Position numbers and translations under genes: made by a program
Shown: one piece after another, positions 1 to 8,600 of the stretch
Numbering within the stretch: the first letter of the stretch is position 1
How the letters are laid out: each line of letters begins with the position of its first letter
The notes under the pieces: generated by a model
What the model was told of the DNA's origin: nothing
What the model saw: only the letters and a program-made list of their open reading frames with translations
Databases searched by the model: none
Origin: Funneliformis mosseae
Taxonomy: Eukaryota; Glomeromycota; Glomeromycetes; Glomerales; Glomeraceae
Assembly (NCBI GenBank): GCA_910592005.1
Contig: CAJVPP010003055.1
Span: 1 to 12,730, forward strand
Reading direction: 5' to 3'
DNA length: 12,730 bases

Positions 1-1618
1 ATATATTTCAATATAAATTTTATTAAAGTTTTGAAGATATACAAAAAATTTTACTAGTCATCAACTTCTTCAATTTCGAAATCTTCATAATCACTTTCAA
101 CTAATAAAATATCATCACTTAAATCTTTATATTCTATGACCTTATTAAGACATTTTTCCAAAACCCAACAATAACTTTAGAATTAACATTATCTTTAAAT
201 GCTTGCAATAATTTGTTTCTAATAGTAAGAAGATTAGGATAGGGACCAGTTCTAGCAACCACATCTTTTATAATTGACCAAATTCCCTCAATTAGTTGAA
301 GTTCACAATGGTAAGGTGAAGTATAAAATAAATCGTAACCATACTTATTGGCTATTTGAACACACATAAAAGAAACATTAGGTTTATTTTATTTTACTAA
401 TTCATAAAGTTCTGCTCTACTAAGATTTTCTGGAATGTTAATGCCTGCTGATAATAACTATATGATTATTATATCCTTTCTTAAGTTTGATGTCAGTACT
501 TGTTTAATTCGACGTTTATGATACCTAGCACCATCCATGTGAATTACAACTGATCTATAACACTCTTTGATATTAGCACAAAGTTTATCAAAAAGATCTT
601 TAAATATTTCAGCTATAAAATTACCATGATAATCAACATTATTTGCCACAATATTTGAATTTTGAATAACATTAGAAATATTAGTCCATTCATCAGCATT
701 TGCTCATTTTCTTCCTCTAGAGGAAGGTGGCTTAATTGATGGATCCCATAATAAAAGAAAATTAGGAATGATTTCACTAAAAAGCTTATTGGTGTTACCA
801 TTGTGCATTACAACAATTACATCAAAAATAATAATTAGAGGTCTATGCCTAACTTCATATACAATCCCATGATTTGGTATCCAAGTACGACCTGTAATAT
901 GATGTAAATGACAATAAGACTCATCTAAAAATACCTCTAGTTTAGTTAAAACCTTGTTTCCACCTTATAAATTTTCAAACTGACGTTGTAAATAATTGTT
1001 ACGAAAGGTCACATTTTCAATAACATATTTTGACATTCACTATGACCATAATAATACCCTAACATATGAAGTAAATGAAGGAGCTGCCATTTTGAAAAAA
1101 TATAACCATTTTCTTCAAGCTTCTTTCATAAAATAGGTGTTGAAAGTGGTAAACCAGAAATATTAGAAGAAATAATAATATTACGAATAATTTTAACCAA
1201 GTCATAATTAAGCTCCTTTTTTGGTCGACCAATTTTTGATGAGGATTTTTCAGATTTACTTTGATTATATTCAGCAACTATTCGTGCAACTATTGCCTCT
1301 CTAATACCAAGAACTGCAGCAACTTCCTTGCATAGTGATAAGTCATAAATTTTTTTTTGGCATTGTCGAATACTTAAAAAATGTTGGTGAATACGAAACA
1401 CCATTTTTTTTTCATTGCTCATTAAAAAATTTTGATCTCGTTCTAAATTTTCCATGAGAAAGAAATATGATTAAAACTGATTATAACTTTGAAGTTAAAC
1501 TGTTCTTACCTTATATATAATTAGTTCACCCACCGGATTTGATTATCAAATCTTGTATCATAAGAGAAATTTGTGTAATAATTTTAGTGTATCAACCTTT
1601 TTACACTGGACCATAATA
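1..1618 (-). mobile_element. IS630/Tc1-mariner-type element, left edge cut by window
   Basis: This is the transposon body around the broken transposase. The 5' side (relative to the transposase) probably ends near 1614-1618, where the minus strand reads GGTCCAGTGTAAAAAGG next to a TA-rich flank. That boundary is inferred: the opposite terminus is not clearly inside bases 1-53 and probably lies outside the window, so no inverted-repeat pair can be shown. The 160 bases between the transposase ATG and the presumed end contain no other coding potential. Confidence 0.45.
54..1455 (-). pseudogene. Degenerate IS630/Tc1-mariner superfamily DDE transposase
   Basis: This is a broken transposase that once cut and pasted its own element at TA sites. 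Reading from the ATG at 1453-1455, the N-terminal part has a helix-turn-helix-like stretch (KEVAAVLGIREAIVARIVAE) and a basic GRPKKE hook. The catalytic domain shows VFLDESYCHLHH (first Asp, codon 923-925), VIHMDGARYHKRR (second Asp, codon 533-535) and YHCELQLIEGIW (Glu, codon 287-289). An acidic tail ends at a TAG at 54-56. It is interrupted by in-frame stops at about 1126 (TGA), 965 (TAA), 704 (TGA), 458 (TAG) and near 395 (TAA), and by two reading-frame changes, near 1035 and near 140. Both TGA stops sit where a CGA arginine codon is plausible, so C-to-T decay is likely. The broken frames and multiple stops mean no active protein. The superfamily assignment is confident. The subfamily is inferred only from the long Asp-to-Glu spacing. 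Confidence 0.85.
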
Positions 1619-1623
1619 AGTTA

Positions 1624-1653
1624 TACAGTATACAAAAAAAATAATTATAATAA
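1624..1653 (+). repeat. Left terminal inverted repeat of Tc1-like element
   Basis: This is the left member of a 30-bp inverted pair with 2909-2938. It starts TACAGTATACAAAAAAAAT and differs from its partner only at position 8 (T versus C). The transposase would bind and cleave here. The leading TA is the presumed target duplication. Confidence 0.88.
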
Positions 1654-1851
1654 AAATTTTACGCAGAAAACTTCAATTATTCCTACAGTATACCTCTGTT
1701 TAACAAATAATTTTATTTGATTATATAATAGATATATTTATATAATACTGATTATTATTTATTTATGTTTTATTTATGCTTTGTCACGTTATCTTCATGT
1801 TAATATGGATTAAAATACTTTTATATAATATTATATAATAATAGCTACTTT

Positions 1852-2811
1852 ATGAAAAAATTGTACCTACAACACTAAAACTTTACATTTTTTAACCTCT
1901 ATTCCACTTCTCACAATATACTACTATATCAGAAAACTCAAAAAACCATTTTCTTAGAACCTTTATCTTAACCAGAAAGGTCAAAAAGACTTTCATCTAA
2001 AAAATGTTATCATTTTAGAAAACTTGTTTCAGTAAACAAATTTTCTATATATACTGAACTGGAAAATATTTTAAATGAAAAGTATACCAACCTCAATATA
2101 AGCAAAAAAATTGTACTTAATAAACTTCACAGTTTTAATTATATTAGTACAGTTCTAAAATCTATATCTCTGCTTACTGCTCTTCATAAATAACATTATA
2201 TTGAATTCACCATGAAATATCAAAACTAAAATTAGAATCAAATCATTTTTTCAGATGAAATCACACTTCAAATGTTTCAAAATACTTAAAATATATTTTA
2301 TAAAGCCAGCATACAACCTTCATAAAAACCTATAGTCAAATATCTATATAAAGTTTATGCATAGAATGCTTTTTCAGTAAAAGGACAAATTGGATTTTTT
2401 CTTTTTACTGGAATTATAAATGATGCATTTTATCATAAAATTCTTATTAAAAATCTTTTTGATAATGCAAATTCAATCATAGAAAGACGCTGAGTATTCT
2501 AATAGGATAACTATCTGAAGCATTTGACTAAGAAAACTAAGAAACTTCTTTTAGAATATTATCCAAAATAGTTGGATTAATTTTTAAACAGTCTAGACCT
2601 CAATTCTATTAAGAACGTATGGCAAATTTTAAAGAGAAATAGATTAACAAATTAGTAGTGAAAAAAAAATCAATTACCATAGACATTTTTCTTGATATAA
2701 TTTAAAAAGAGTAGGGAAATTGAACCAGAAATTTTTACTAATTTAATTAAAAGTATACTATTAAGATTAGAACAAGTAATTAAGGGCAATAATAATAAAA
2801 TAAACTATTGA
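1852..2811 (+). pseudogene. Tc1-like transposase, stop-riddled single frame
   Basis: A 320-codon frame runs from ATG 1852-1854 to TGA 2809-2811, close to the usual length of Tc1 transposases (about 340 residues). Family landmarks appear in order in the same frame: a basic RSKRLSSKKCYHFRKLV segment (from about 1978), LLTALHK, then IIFSDEITLQMFQNT with the first catalytic Asp at 2254-2256. Next come AFSVKGQIGFF, a DNYLKH segment with the second Asp at 2506-2508, SLDLNSIKNVWQILKRN and the tail LEQVIKG. About 18 internal stops interrupt it, but the frame is never shifted overall. At the third catalytic position the family's Glu (DLNPIEN context) is replaced by Lys (AAG, 2611-2613). The element therefore cannot encode an active enzyme. 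Several stops fall where the family normally has Gln-Gln or Trp, which suggests C-to-T/G-to-A mutation. Confidence 0.87.
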
Positions 2812-2908
2812 TTAAGCTTAGACAAACTTTTTCGCAGAATAATAAAGAATATATATTTAAATTTTTATACATTTTTTATTCGTTTGCATTACATAATAAA
2901 TAAAAACA

Positions 2909-2938
2909 TTATTATAATTATTTTTTTTGTGTACTGTA
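2909..2938 (-). repeat. Right terminal inverted repeat of Tc1-like element
   Basis: Read on the minus strand this begins TACAGTACACAAAAAAAAT and pairs with 1624-1653 (29 of 30 identical). It ends in TA at 2937-2938, the presumed target-site copy. Confidence 0.88.
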
Positions 2939-3540
2939 ATAAAACAATATATTACATTATAAATTTACATAAAAATTATAACAAATTAAATCACATGATA
3001 TCATTGATAATCATTACCTGTTATTTTAAGTAAATATCTATAAAATATTATATATTATATTACTTTTAATAAATAATATTTTAATTAAAAAAATTAATAT
3101 TCAATAATTTTATAATAAATTATTATTTTTAAATATTTATTGAATAATATTATTACTTTATATTATTTATTAATACTTATACAAAAAATAAGTTAAAAAA
3201 AAAATATAAATATAAGTAATTACTAATTGAGTATCTTTAATGGTCTAAAATATATTAATTATAAATCCTAAATTATAATCTTATATTTATTTTAAATTAA
3301 AATCTTAAAAATAACTTATAAAAATTTTAATATCTTATTAATAATATTTATTATATATTATATAATAATCTATATTAAATTTTTTATTTAATAAAATTTT
3401 AAATAAAAAATATTTTTAAGTAAATTAATTATCATAAATTAATAAGATTAGTTTTTAAATTTCTATAATACAATAATTTTAATAAATTAAATTTTATTTA
3501 AATCAAATCAGTATTTTTGTTTCATTGTAATAAAAAATTC
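2939..3540. other. Extremely AT-rich intergenic desert
   Basis: There is no usable open reading frame on either strand and no RNA-like structure that I can separate from chance pairing of A/T. For example, bases 3061-3120 contain two G/C. The stretch is homopolymer and TA-rich and has short incidental inverted matches such as AATATTCAATAA near 3097. It most likely represents heavily decayed repeat or non-coding DNA. Confidence 0.6.
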
Positions 3541-3733
3541 ATTATAAGAAAATTTGTTATATCAAAAGTCATTTTCATATATATTGTTTAAGAACTTAAC
3601 TTTGCATAAGGTTATAGCAAATATACTTAGTAAAATTCTCTATATCAAAAATTTTTTCATATGTTAAAATCTGTTCTATACCTATATCAAATAATTTATT
3701 ATATCAAATTTATTATATTAAGTTTTGACTGTA
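3541..3733 (-). repeat. Decayed terminal region of a pogo/Tigger-like element
   Basis: Read from 3733 leftwards on the minus strand, the sequence starts TACAGTCAAAACTTAATATA. It then repeats a TGATATA-type motif (plus-strand TATATCAA copies near 3557-3567, 3641-3650, 3683-3690 and 3699-3710). This is the layout of pogo-like and related Tc1-superfamily termini, in which TACAGT is followed by repeated GATATAACGAA-type units. Here the CGAA positions read as TAAA or CAAA, as expected after cytosine deamination. The partner end was not found to the left, so the element is truncated or unrecognisable there. Confidence 0.5.
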
Positions 3734-4225
3734 TACAGTATGTAAATTAAAATTATTTATAATACTTAATTATTTATAAAAATATTCATTTTTATTTGAG
3801 ATTTAAGAAAGTATAATATATAAATAATCTAAAATATTAAAATTATTGATAAATATTTGCAAAATTAGATAAATATAGGTCTTTTACAAAATATTACAAT
3901 AAAAATTATGAATGCATTCTATTATAGAATACTTATTATTTCATTTTAGTATATCTATGAAAAAAAAGATAGACTTAATATGAATAAATAAATAACAGAA
4001 ATTTAATAATAAAATTAATTATATATTATAATATATTTTTACTATTATATTAAAAAAATCATTATTTTATAGAATAAATTCTATATTAAAATCTTTTATA
4101 TATACAGTATATTGTTATTAAAAAATTTTTAATTATGATAAGATGTTGAATATATTGATATCTTATTTAATGTCTATATGAAAATATATTTTACACAAAC
4201 GACCACTCACTTCATAAAATATTTT
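3734..4225. other. AT-rich stretch without recognisable genes
   Basis: No coding frame or RNA gene is visible. The only local structures are short palindromes such as ATTCTATTATAGAAT near 3917-3931, which are unremarkable at this base composition. Confidence 0.55.
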
Positions 4226-4361
4226 ATGGGACCTTTACAATAGAAAGTCAAAAAAAACAATTTATTTTATATGCTAAATATGATTTTTAGGTCTATATAT
4301 GTTCATATTTAGCATTAACTCATTTTTATTATTTCCCCTTTTTCTATTGCAAAGGTACCAT
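4226..4361. repeat. 136-bp imperfect palindrome (MITE-like or cruciform)
   Basis: The outer arms 4226-4246 and 4341-4361 pair at 19 of 21 positions (ATGGGACCTTTACAATAGAA against a reverse-complement ATGGTACCTTTGCAATAGAA). The inner arms 4271-4283 (ATGCTAAATATGA) and 4303-4315 (TCATATTTAGCAT) pair perfectly around a 19-base centre. Both arm pairs share almost the same axis, so the unit could fold end to end. No coding content is present. A small non-autonomous transposon is the likeliest origin, and a recent inverted duplication is the alternative. Confidence 0.7.
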
Positions 4362-4682
4362 ATATATATTCTTTGGAAAATTTATTCTGACAATCAAATT
4401 CTGTTCCTGTTACAGTATTCAAAATTATATTAAGAGAAACTAATCACTTGCAAATTTTCGCATAGTTTTCTGTCATGTTATATTTAATAAAAAGCTATAG
4501 GCTCTATTCAAATCATGATTAAAAGGATTTTTACTTGCCAAAATAAATTTGTCAAGAAGCATCAGCAGGATTTTTGTATATCTGTCCATTTCTTGCATCA
4601 AATGGTTCTACATTCACACTAGTTTAAAAGTTAACAATACTCAAACCCTTAGGCTTTTATTCACGTTCTTTCGAGATTATAT
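4362..4682. other. Non-coding stretch with possible unrecognised ORF remnant
   Basis: There is no intact gene. On the minus strand one frame from about 4614 down to 4330 reads protein-like segments (NVEPFDARNGQIYKNPADAS, later LNIILNTVTGTEFDCQNKF and SKEYIYGTFAIEKG) with about seven stops between them and no frame change. It may be a decayed gene fragment, but I do not recognise the family and chance cannot be excluded. The overlapping plus-strand frame from 4549 is not convincing. Confidence 0.25.
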
Positions 4683-4826
4683 TGGCAAAACTCATTTTAA
4701 CAAATGGCAAAGTCGAAACCCTATAATTTTGATGGATTTGTTAATAAGACTTGTATATAGTTTTTGACTTTTGACACGACTTTATCCTGGGTTCGAGTTT
4801 CGACGGTTTTGCCAATAAGATTTTTA
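4683..4826 (+). repeat. Left arm of foldback, itself palindromic
   Basis: Within the arm, TGGCAAAGTCGAAACC (4705-4720) faces GTTTCGACGGTTTTGCCA (4797-4814) in opposite orientation, so the arm alone can fold into a hairpin of about 110 bp. This suggests each arm derives from a smaller palindromic unit. Confidence 0.65.
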
Positions 4827-5053
4827 TATTGGAAAAAAATAATGAAAAAATTGAATTTATCTAAATATTTTTTTATATAGACTAAAACTAGTATAAAAAA
4901 CCGTTGGAGAAAATCAAAAAGTAGGAAACTAAGTACCTGTAATCACCGACTTTAGAGGACATTTAGCGGAGAATAATAATAGCAAAGAACTTGTTTGACA
5001 GTATAGTTAGTTGCATGGTAAAACTCTCGGGTTTCTACGGGGTCATTGGCAAA

Positions 5054-5200
5054 CCCTATAAAAAATTTTATCCGTGATTTCTGTAAAAATTCCGTTAATC
5101 TTGATACATTTACTAAAAATCTAAGTAACTCGGGATTTCCATGTTTTTAGACTGGAAATAAAATGGAATTTTAAATCACGGAAAAATTTTTTTTATAGGG
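5054..5200. mobile_element. MITE-like inverted repeat nested in the foldback
   Basis: The ends CCCTATAAAAAATTTTATCC (start 5054) and the reverse complement of 5173-5200 form terminal inverted repeats of 27-28 bp. They share CCCTATAAAAAA at one end and CCGTGATTT at the other, with one small length difference. The 147-bp unit has no coding content. The flanking bases are AAA on both sides, a possible 3-bp target duplication that A-richness makes weak. The unit occupies the centre of the larger 4683-5337 element and so is likely a later insertion. Confidence 0.6.
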
Positions 5201-5210
5201 AAAACTATAA

Positions 5211-5337
5211 TAAAATCTTATTGGCAAAACCGTCGAAACTCGAAACCATAATAAATCCCGTCAAAAATCAAAACTATATTAAAGTTTTAACAAATAAGGT
5301 TTCGACTTTTGCCATTTTGTTAAAATGAATTTTGCCA
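5211..5337 (-). repeat. Right arm of foldback, itself palindromic
   Basis: TGGCAAAACCGTCGAAAC (5222-5239) faces GGTTTCGACTTTTGCCA (5298-5314), giving a hairpin-capable unit of 93 bp. Beyond it, the outer end 5315-5337 mirrors the outer end of the left arm. Confidence 0.65.
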
Positions 5338-5638
5338 GGATCTATAGTTTGCAGTAGAATCGCACCTTGGATCGTATCGAATTAAAAAATTTAACCGTAC
5401 CGTAATAAAAAAAGACAATATAGTAGTCAAAAAAAAAAACAAGTTGATTAGAACATTATAATAATTAGAAACTAGCATACTGATATATTAAAAATAGTTT
5501 GACAAAAAAAACCCCGATATTTATTAACGAAAAATAAAAATATAAGAATGGTCTCAAAGAATATGGTGTTTAAATTCTATGATGAAATTATAAACCATGT
5601 TACAGGACTTGAATCAATTAATAGAACAATCAAAATCA
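5338..5638. other. 3' flank of the helicase gene
   Basis: No gene is seen in this stretch. On the minus strand it contains the likely 3' untranslated region of the helicase gene, with an AATAAA at 5520-5525, followed by poly(T)/poly(A) tracts (for example 5430-5440). Confidence 0.55.
5520..5525 (-). terminator. Possible poly(A) signal of the helicase gene
   Basis: AATAAA on the minus strand begins about 114 bases past the TGA at 5639-5641, a reasonable 3' UTR distance. The hexamer is common by chance in DNA this AT-rich, so the assignment is tentative. Confidence 0.35.
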
Positions 5639-8600
5639 TCAACCGAAATTCCGAAGGGAAGAACGAAATTCCTCAATTGTGCTGTATGTAAGGTATTTGA
5701 TGCCATATTTTTCGAAGCAAGCAAATTTTGATGTGCTTACATTTTGTTGACGAACGATAACCAAGGAGTCACAACGTATCTCTCTGAGGTCATTATGCAG
5801 TATGGCCACAAGACGTTTAAAATTGTTCTCTTCTAGGTATTTCTTAAATTTTATAGAAAAGATGTATTTACTATAAGAGTTGAAAAGACCAAGAATCTTC
5901 TGCGCAACAGTGGGTTCGTTTAAACCGATAAGTATCATAAGCCTTATCAATCGAAGAATAATCGTCATTTTAACCTGTTCCTTACCAAATAGCAGGTTGA
6001 GAAGTCGTTGAACTTGAACGAGTGAATTATTGATTGTATACAGATAGTTCTTTTCGCTATAAATATATCGACCCGGAATGAGTGGTTTCGCGGTAAATGC
6101 TTCAAAGTAATTAATTAGATAAGCTCGAGGAAGACAAATATCGCAATACTCTTGACCGACTGCAAAAATTAAAGACGTTGTAAATTCCATGAGAGACGTA
6201 AGTTCATCGAGAGCATCGGAAGAAGACAGATTGACTTTTTTAATATTTTTTATGGCATAACGAATAAACGCTGTTGAGCTTATGATCGCGGAGATCACTT
6301 TATTATTGTGAAGAAACGAGAAAAATAGCGAGAGATGCCTTCCAACCGGAATCACTTGAAAATTTCCACAGTAATATTCAAAACCAACGGGTAGATCGTT
6401 AGGGCGTGATATCATTTTTGTTTTCGACATTTCCCGATGGAGTTCCCCAATGGCTTTTTTGTTCATCATCCGCTGAATAAAAAACATAGATTTTAACAAA
6501 ACTTCAAAGTCGCCAACACTCTTAGATTCATTGAATAACCAAATATTGTTTGCGTCATTTATAATACTAGTAACCTCCGGGCAGTTTTTCTGCGGTGATT
6601 GAAAGACTATATGACATTTAACCAATTTTTCAGCCCACCACTTTTGTGAACCAAGAAATTCTTTACTTTTCTCCTCTCTAAGAAGTCCATAATGATATAA
6701 TACATCCAACCTTCGCACCACTTTGTATTGGAGTCTCACAAGTTTCAGGAGTTGTGGTAATGATGATGTCGGAATTACGTGATGCATTCGGCAATTTTGA
6801 ATTTGACAATTATCCGATGATGCGTAGATTATTGAAGCTATATCTGGGTTGTTTCTACCATCCTGTTCTGCTTTCGAAATGAGCTTATAGATATACGAAG
6901 CAAGGAACTGAGAAATTTTCTGATGCACGACATCCACGTCATAAACTTTCCAACAGTCCTCCATGGCTTTATTTTTTTTATGATTGGTGTCCAGAATATC
7001 ATAAAATGGATTGTTAAAAGAAATCTTCCGTTTATTATGGCTCTTTTTGCTTACAAAACAAAAAAATATCTCCTCAAAGTCTTTAGAGATTTTAGCAATA
7101 TCGGTATTTTTTTGTGGAGCTATAAAAGGAAAAGTCAATTTACATAGTCTCAAAAGGCATTGTAACCGCTCGTCCCAATATTTGATCTTAATATCGGATG
7201 GTGATGGCATTTGCAGCCATATTATTACCGCAAAAAACTCAACGACAAGTTCCTCACGATTACTGAAAAATTCTATGCACTTGTGAACTCTATTAAGATC
7301 TTCATTTAAATAAGAGGAGTATAACTGACCCTCTTCGATTATAATTTTCCAATCTATTAGGCTCTTCCAATATTCAGATTTGGATTTAATTTTAGTAATG
7401 ATCTCGGTTGCTTTAGAATGAAGCTTATCCATCTCCTTCTGGGTACTTTGGCTTGTGTGATCTGTAATCATCATTTTCAGCATATAAACTCTACATTGGT
7501 ACAATAGGCACCGTAACGCTTCAATTGTGTCTCCTTCATTGTCAACCGTACGTTTAAGCATATCAGCTGCCTCTTCGAATTTTACATGTAAACGATATTT
7601 TTCTGCTTCATTGCGAAAATGGATGTTGACTTGATGGATTGTTTCTTTAGAAATCTCTTGTCTCCGTCTTATTATATAATTTAAAAAAACGAGTGTTACG
7701 CTATTTTTTATTCTATAATTATTAACGAATAAAAACTTTCTATGATAAATTACAAATACTAATGTACCGCTAGGATGTTTATAAAGTAGCTTACCTCTGA
7801 ATCAAATCGGTTACCTTTTCATAACTTCTACCATTTATGTAGGCTTTAACTGCATCATCGTAATTCTTTATATCTTCAAAATAATTGCCTGCTTTGTTCC
7901 ACATCTCGCCTTTTAAATAGCAATGCGCAGCGGTCTCGATCATATTTAATTCAACGTAACAATCGCCAGCTTTTTCATACATGTCTACGTCCTGAATGTT
8001 TGCATTATTTTTGAAATTTTGGAGTCGAATTACATCGAATTAAAACACAAAAATTTGGACAATACACAACTTTTTAAAAAAAAGGGGGAACGCGAGTTAT
8101 ACCTCATAGCATGAAGCTGCTTTTTTCAACAAATTACATTTTTTAAAGGCCAAAGCGGCGGAAGCGAATTTGGACTCCACTATTTTTCTATCAGATCCGA
8201 TTATGAAGGAATCCCTAGCATCCTTTTGAAGATGATACGCATTAGCTAGTTTTACTCTTTCCTCGTTTCCACTCTTTTGGAAGTAAAACATAGCCTATGG
8301 ATATTATTTGATTTAGGTAATAATTCAAAATTGAATAGCACAGATTATTTTAAAAATGAATTTACAAGTTCATATCTCTGTTGCTCATAAAACATCTGTC
8401 CTTCGTCATTCCAGTCTAATGAACTACTCTTTTTAAGCAAGGAAGATATGTTATTTTCCTTTGCTACTTTAACTAGATTCCTACATTTCCAGTACGTTCT
8501 GATTGGCTCGCTCAACTCGGCATCTTCATCAAAAATCCAGAGGCGCTCCCGGGCTCTAGTTATTGCGACATAAAGATGTTTAAGCTCCGAAGAAAGGATA

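Larger units (their letters stand above)
1624..2938 (+). mobile_element. Complete but inactive Tc1-like transposon (1315 bp)
   Basis: Terminal inverted repeats lie at 1624-1653 and 2909-2938. Each begins TACAGTA(T/C)ACAAAAAAAAT, and they match at 29 of 30 positions. Each starts with TA, as expected for the duplicated TA target of Tc1/mariner elements. Between them is one plus-strand remnant of a Tc1 transposase (1852-2811). Length, repeat size and single-gene content are all normal for Tc1 elements. The element abuts the presumed end of the neighbouring IS630-type element with only a few bases between them. Confidence 0.88.
4683..5337. mobile_element. Foldback-type element with long inverted arms (655 bp)
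   Basis: The left arm (about 4683-4826) and right arm (about 5211-5337) are reverse complements. Both ends begin TGGCAAAA(C/T)TCATTTTAAC. The inner parts contain a perfect 33-bp inverted match, 4792-4824 with 5212-5244. The left arm carries an extra stretch of roughly 15 bases in its middle. No open frame in the element resembles a transposase, so it is presumably non-autonomous and was mobilised in trans. No convincing target-site duplication is visible. It lies about 300 bp downstream of the helicase gene's stop codon. Confidence 0.75.

Noticed and set aside
613..801. 62-residue minus-strand ORF
   Set aside because: It is a shadow. The real transposase frame here reads NGNTNKLFSEIIPNFLLLWD, in line with the catalytic Asp residues on both sides.
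4549..4767. 72-residue plus-strand ORF
   Set aside because: It runs into the left arm of the foldback repeat and has no recognisable protein features.
6923..7286. Plus-strand ORFs overlapping the last helicase exon
   Set aside because: They are antisense shadows of a clearly coding exon, with no motifs of their own. The same applies to 8794-8982, 10057-10269 and 10947-11174.
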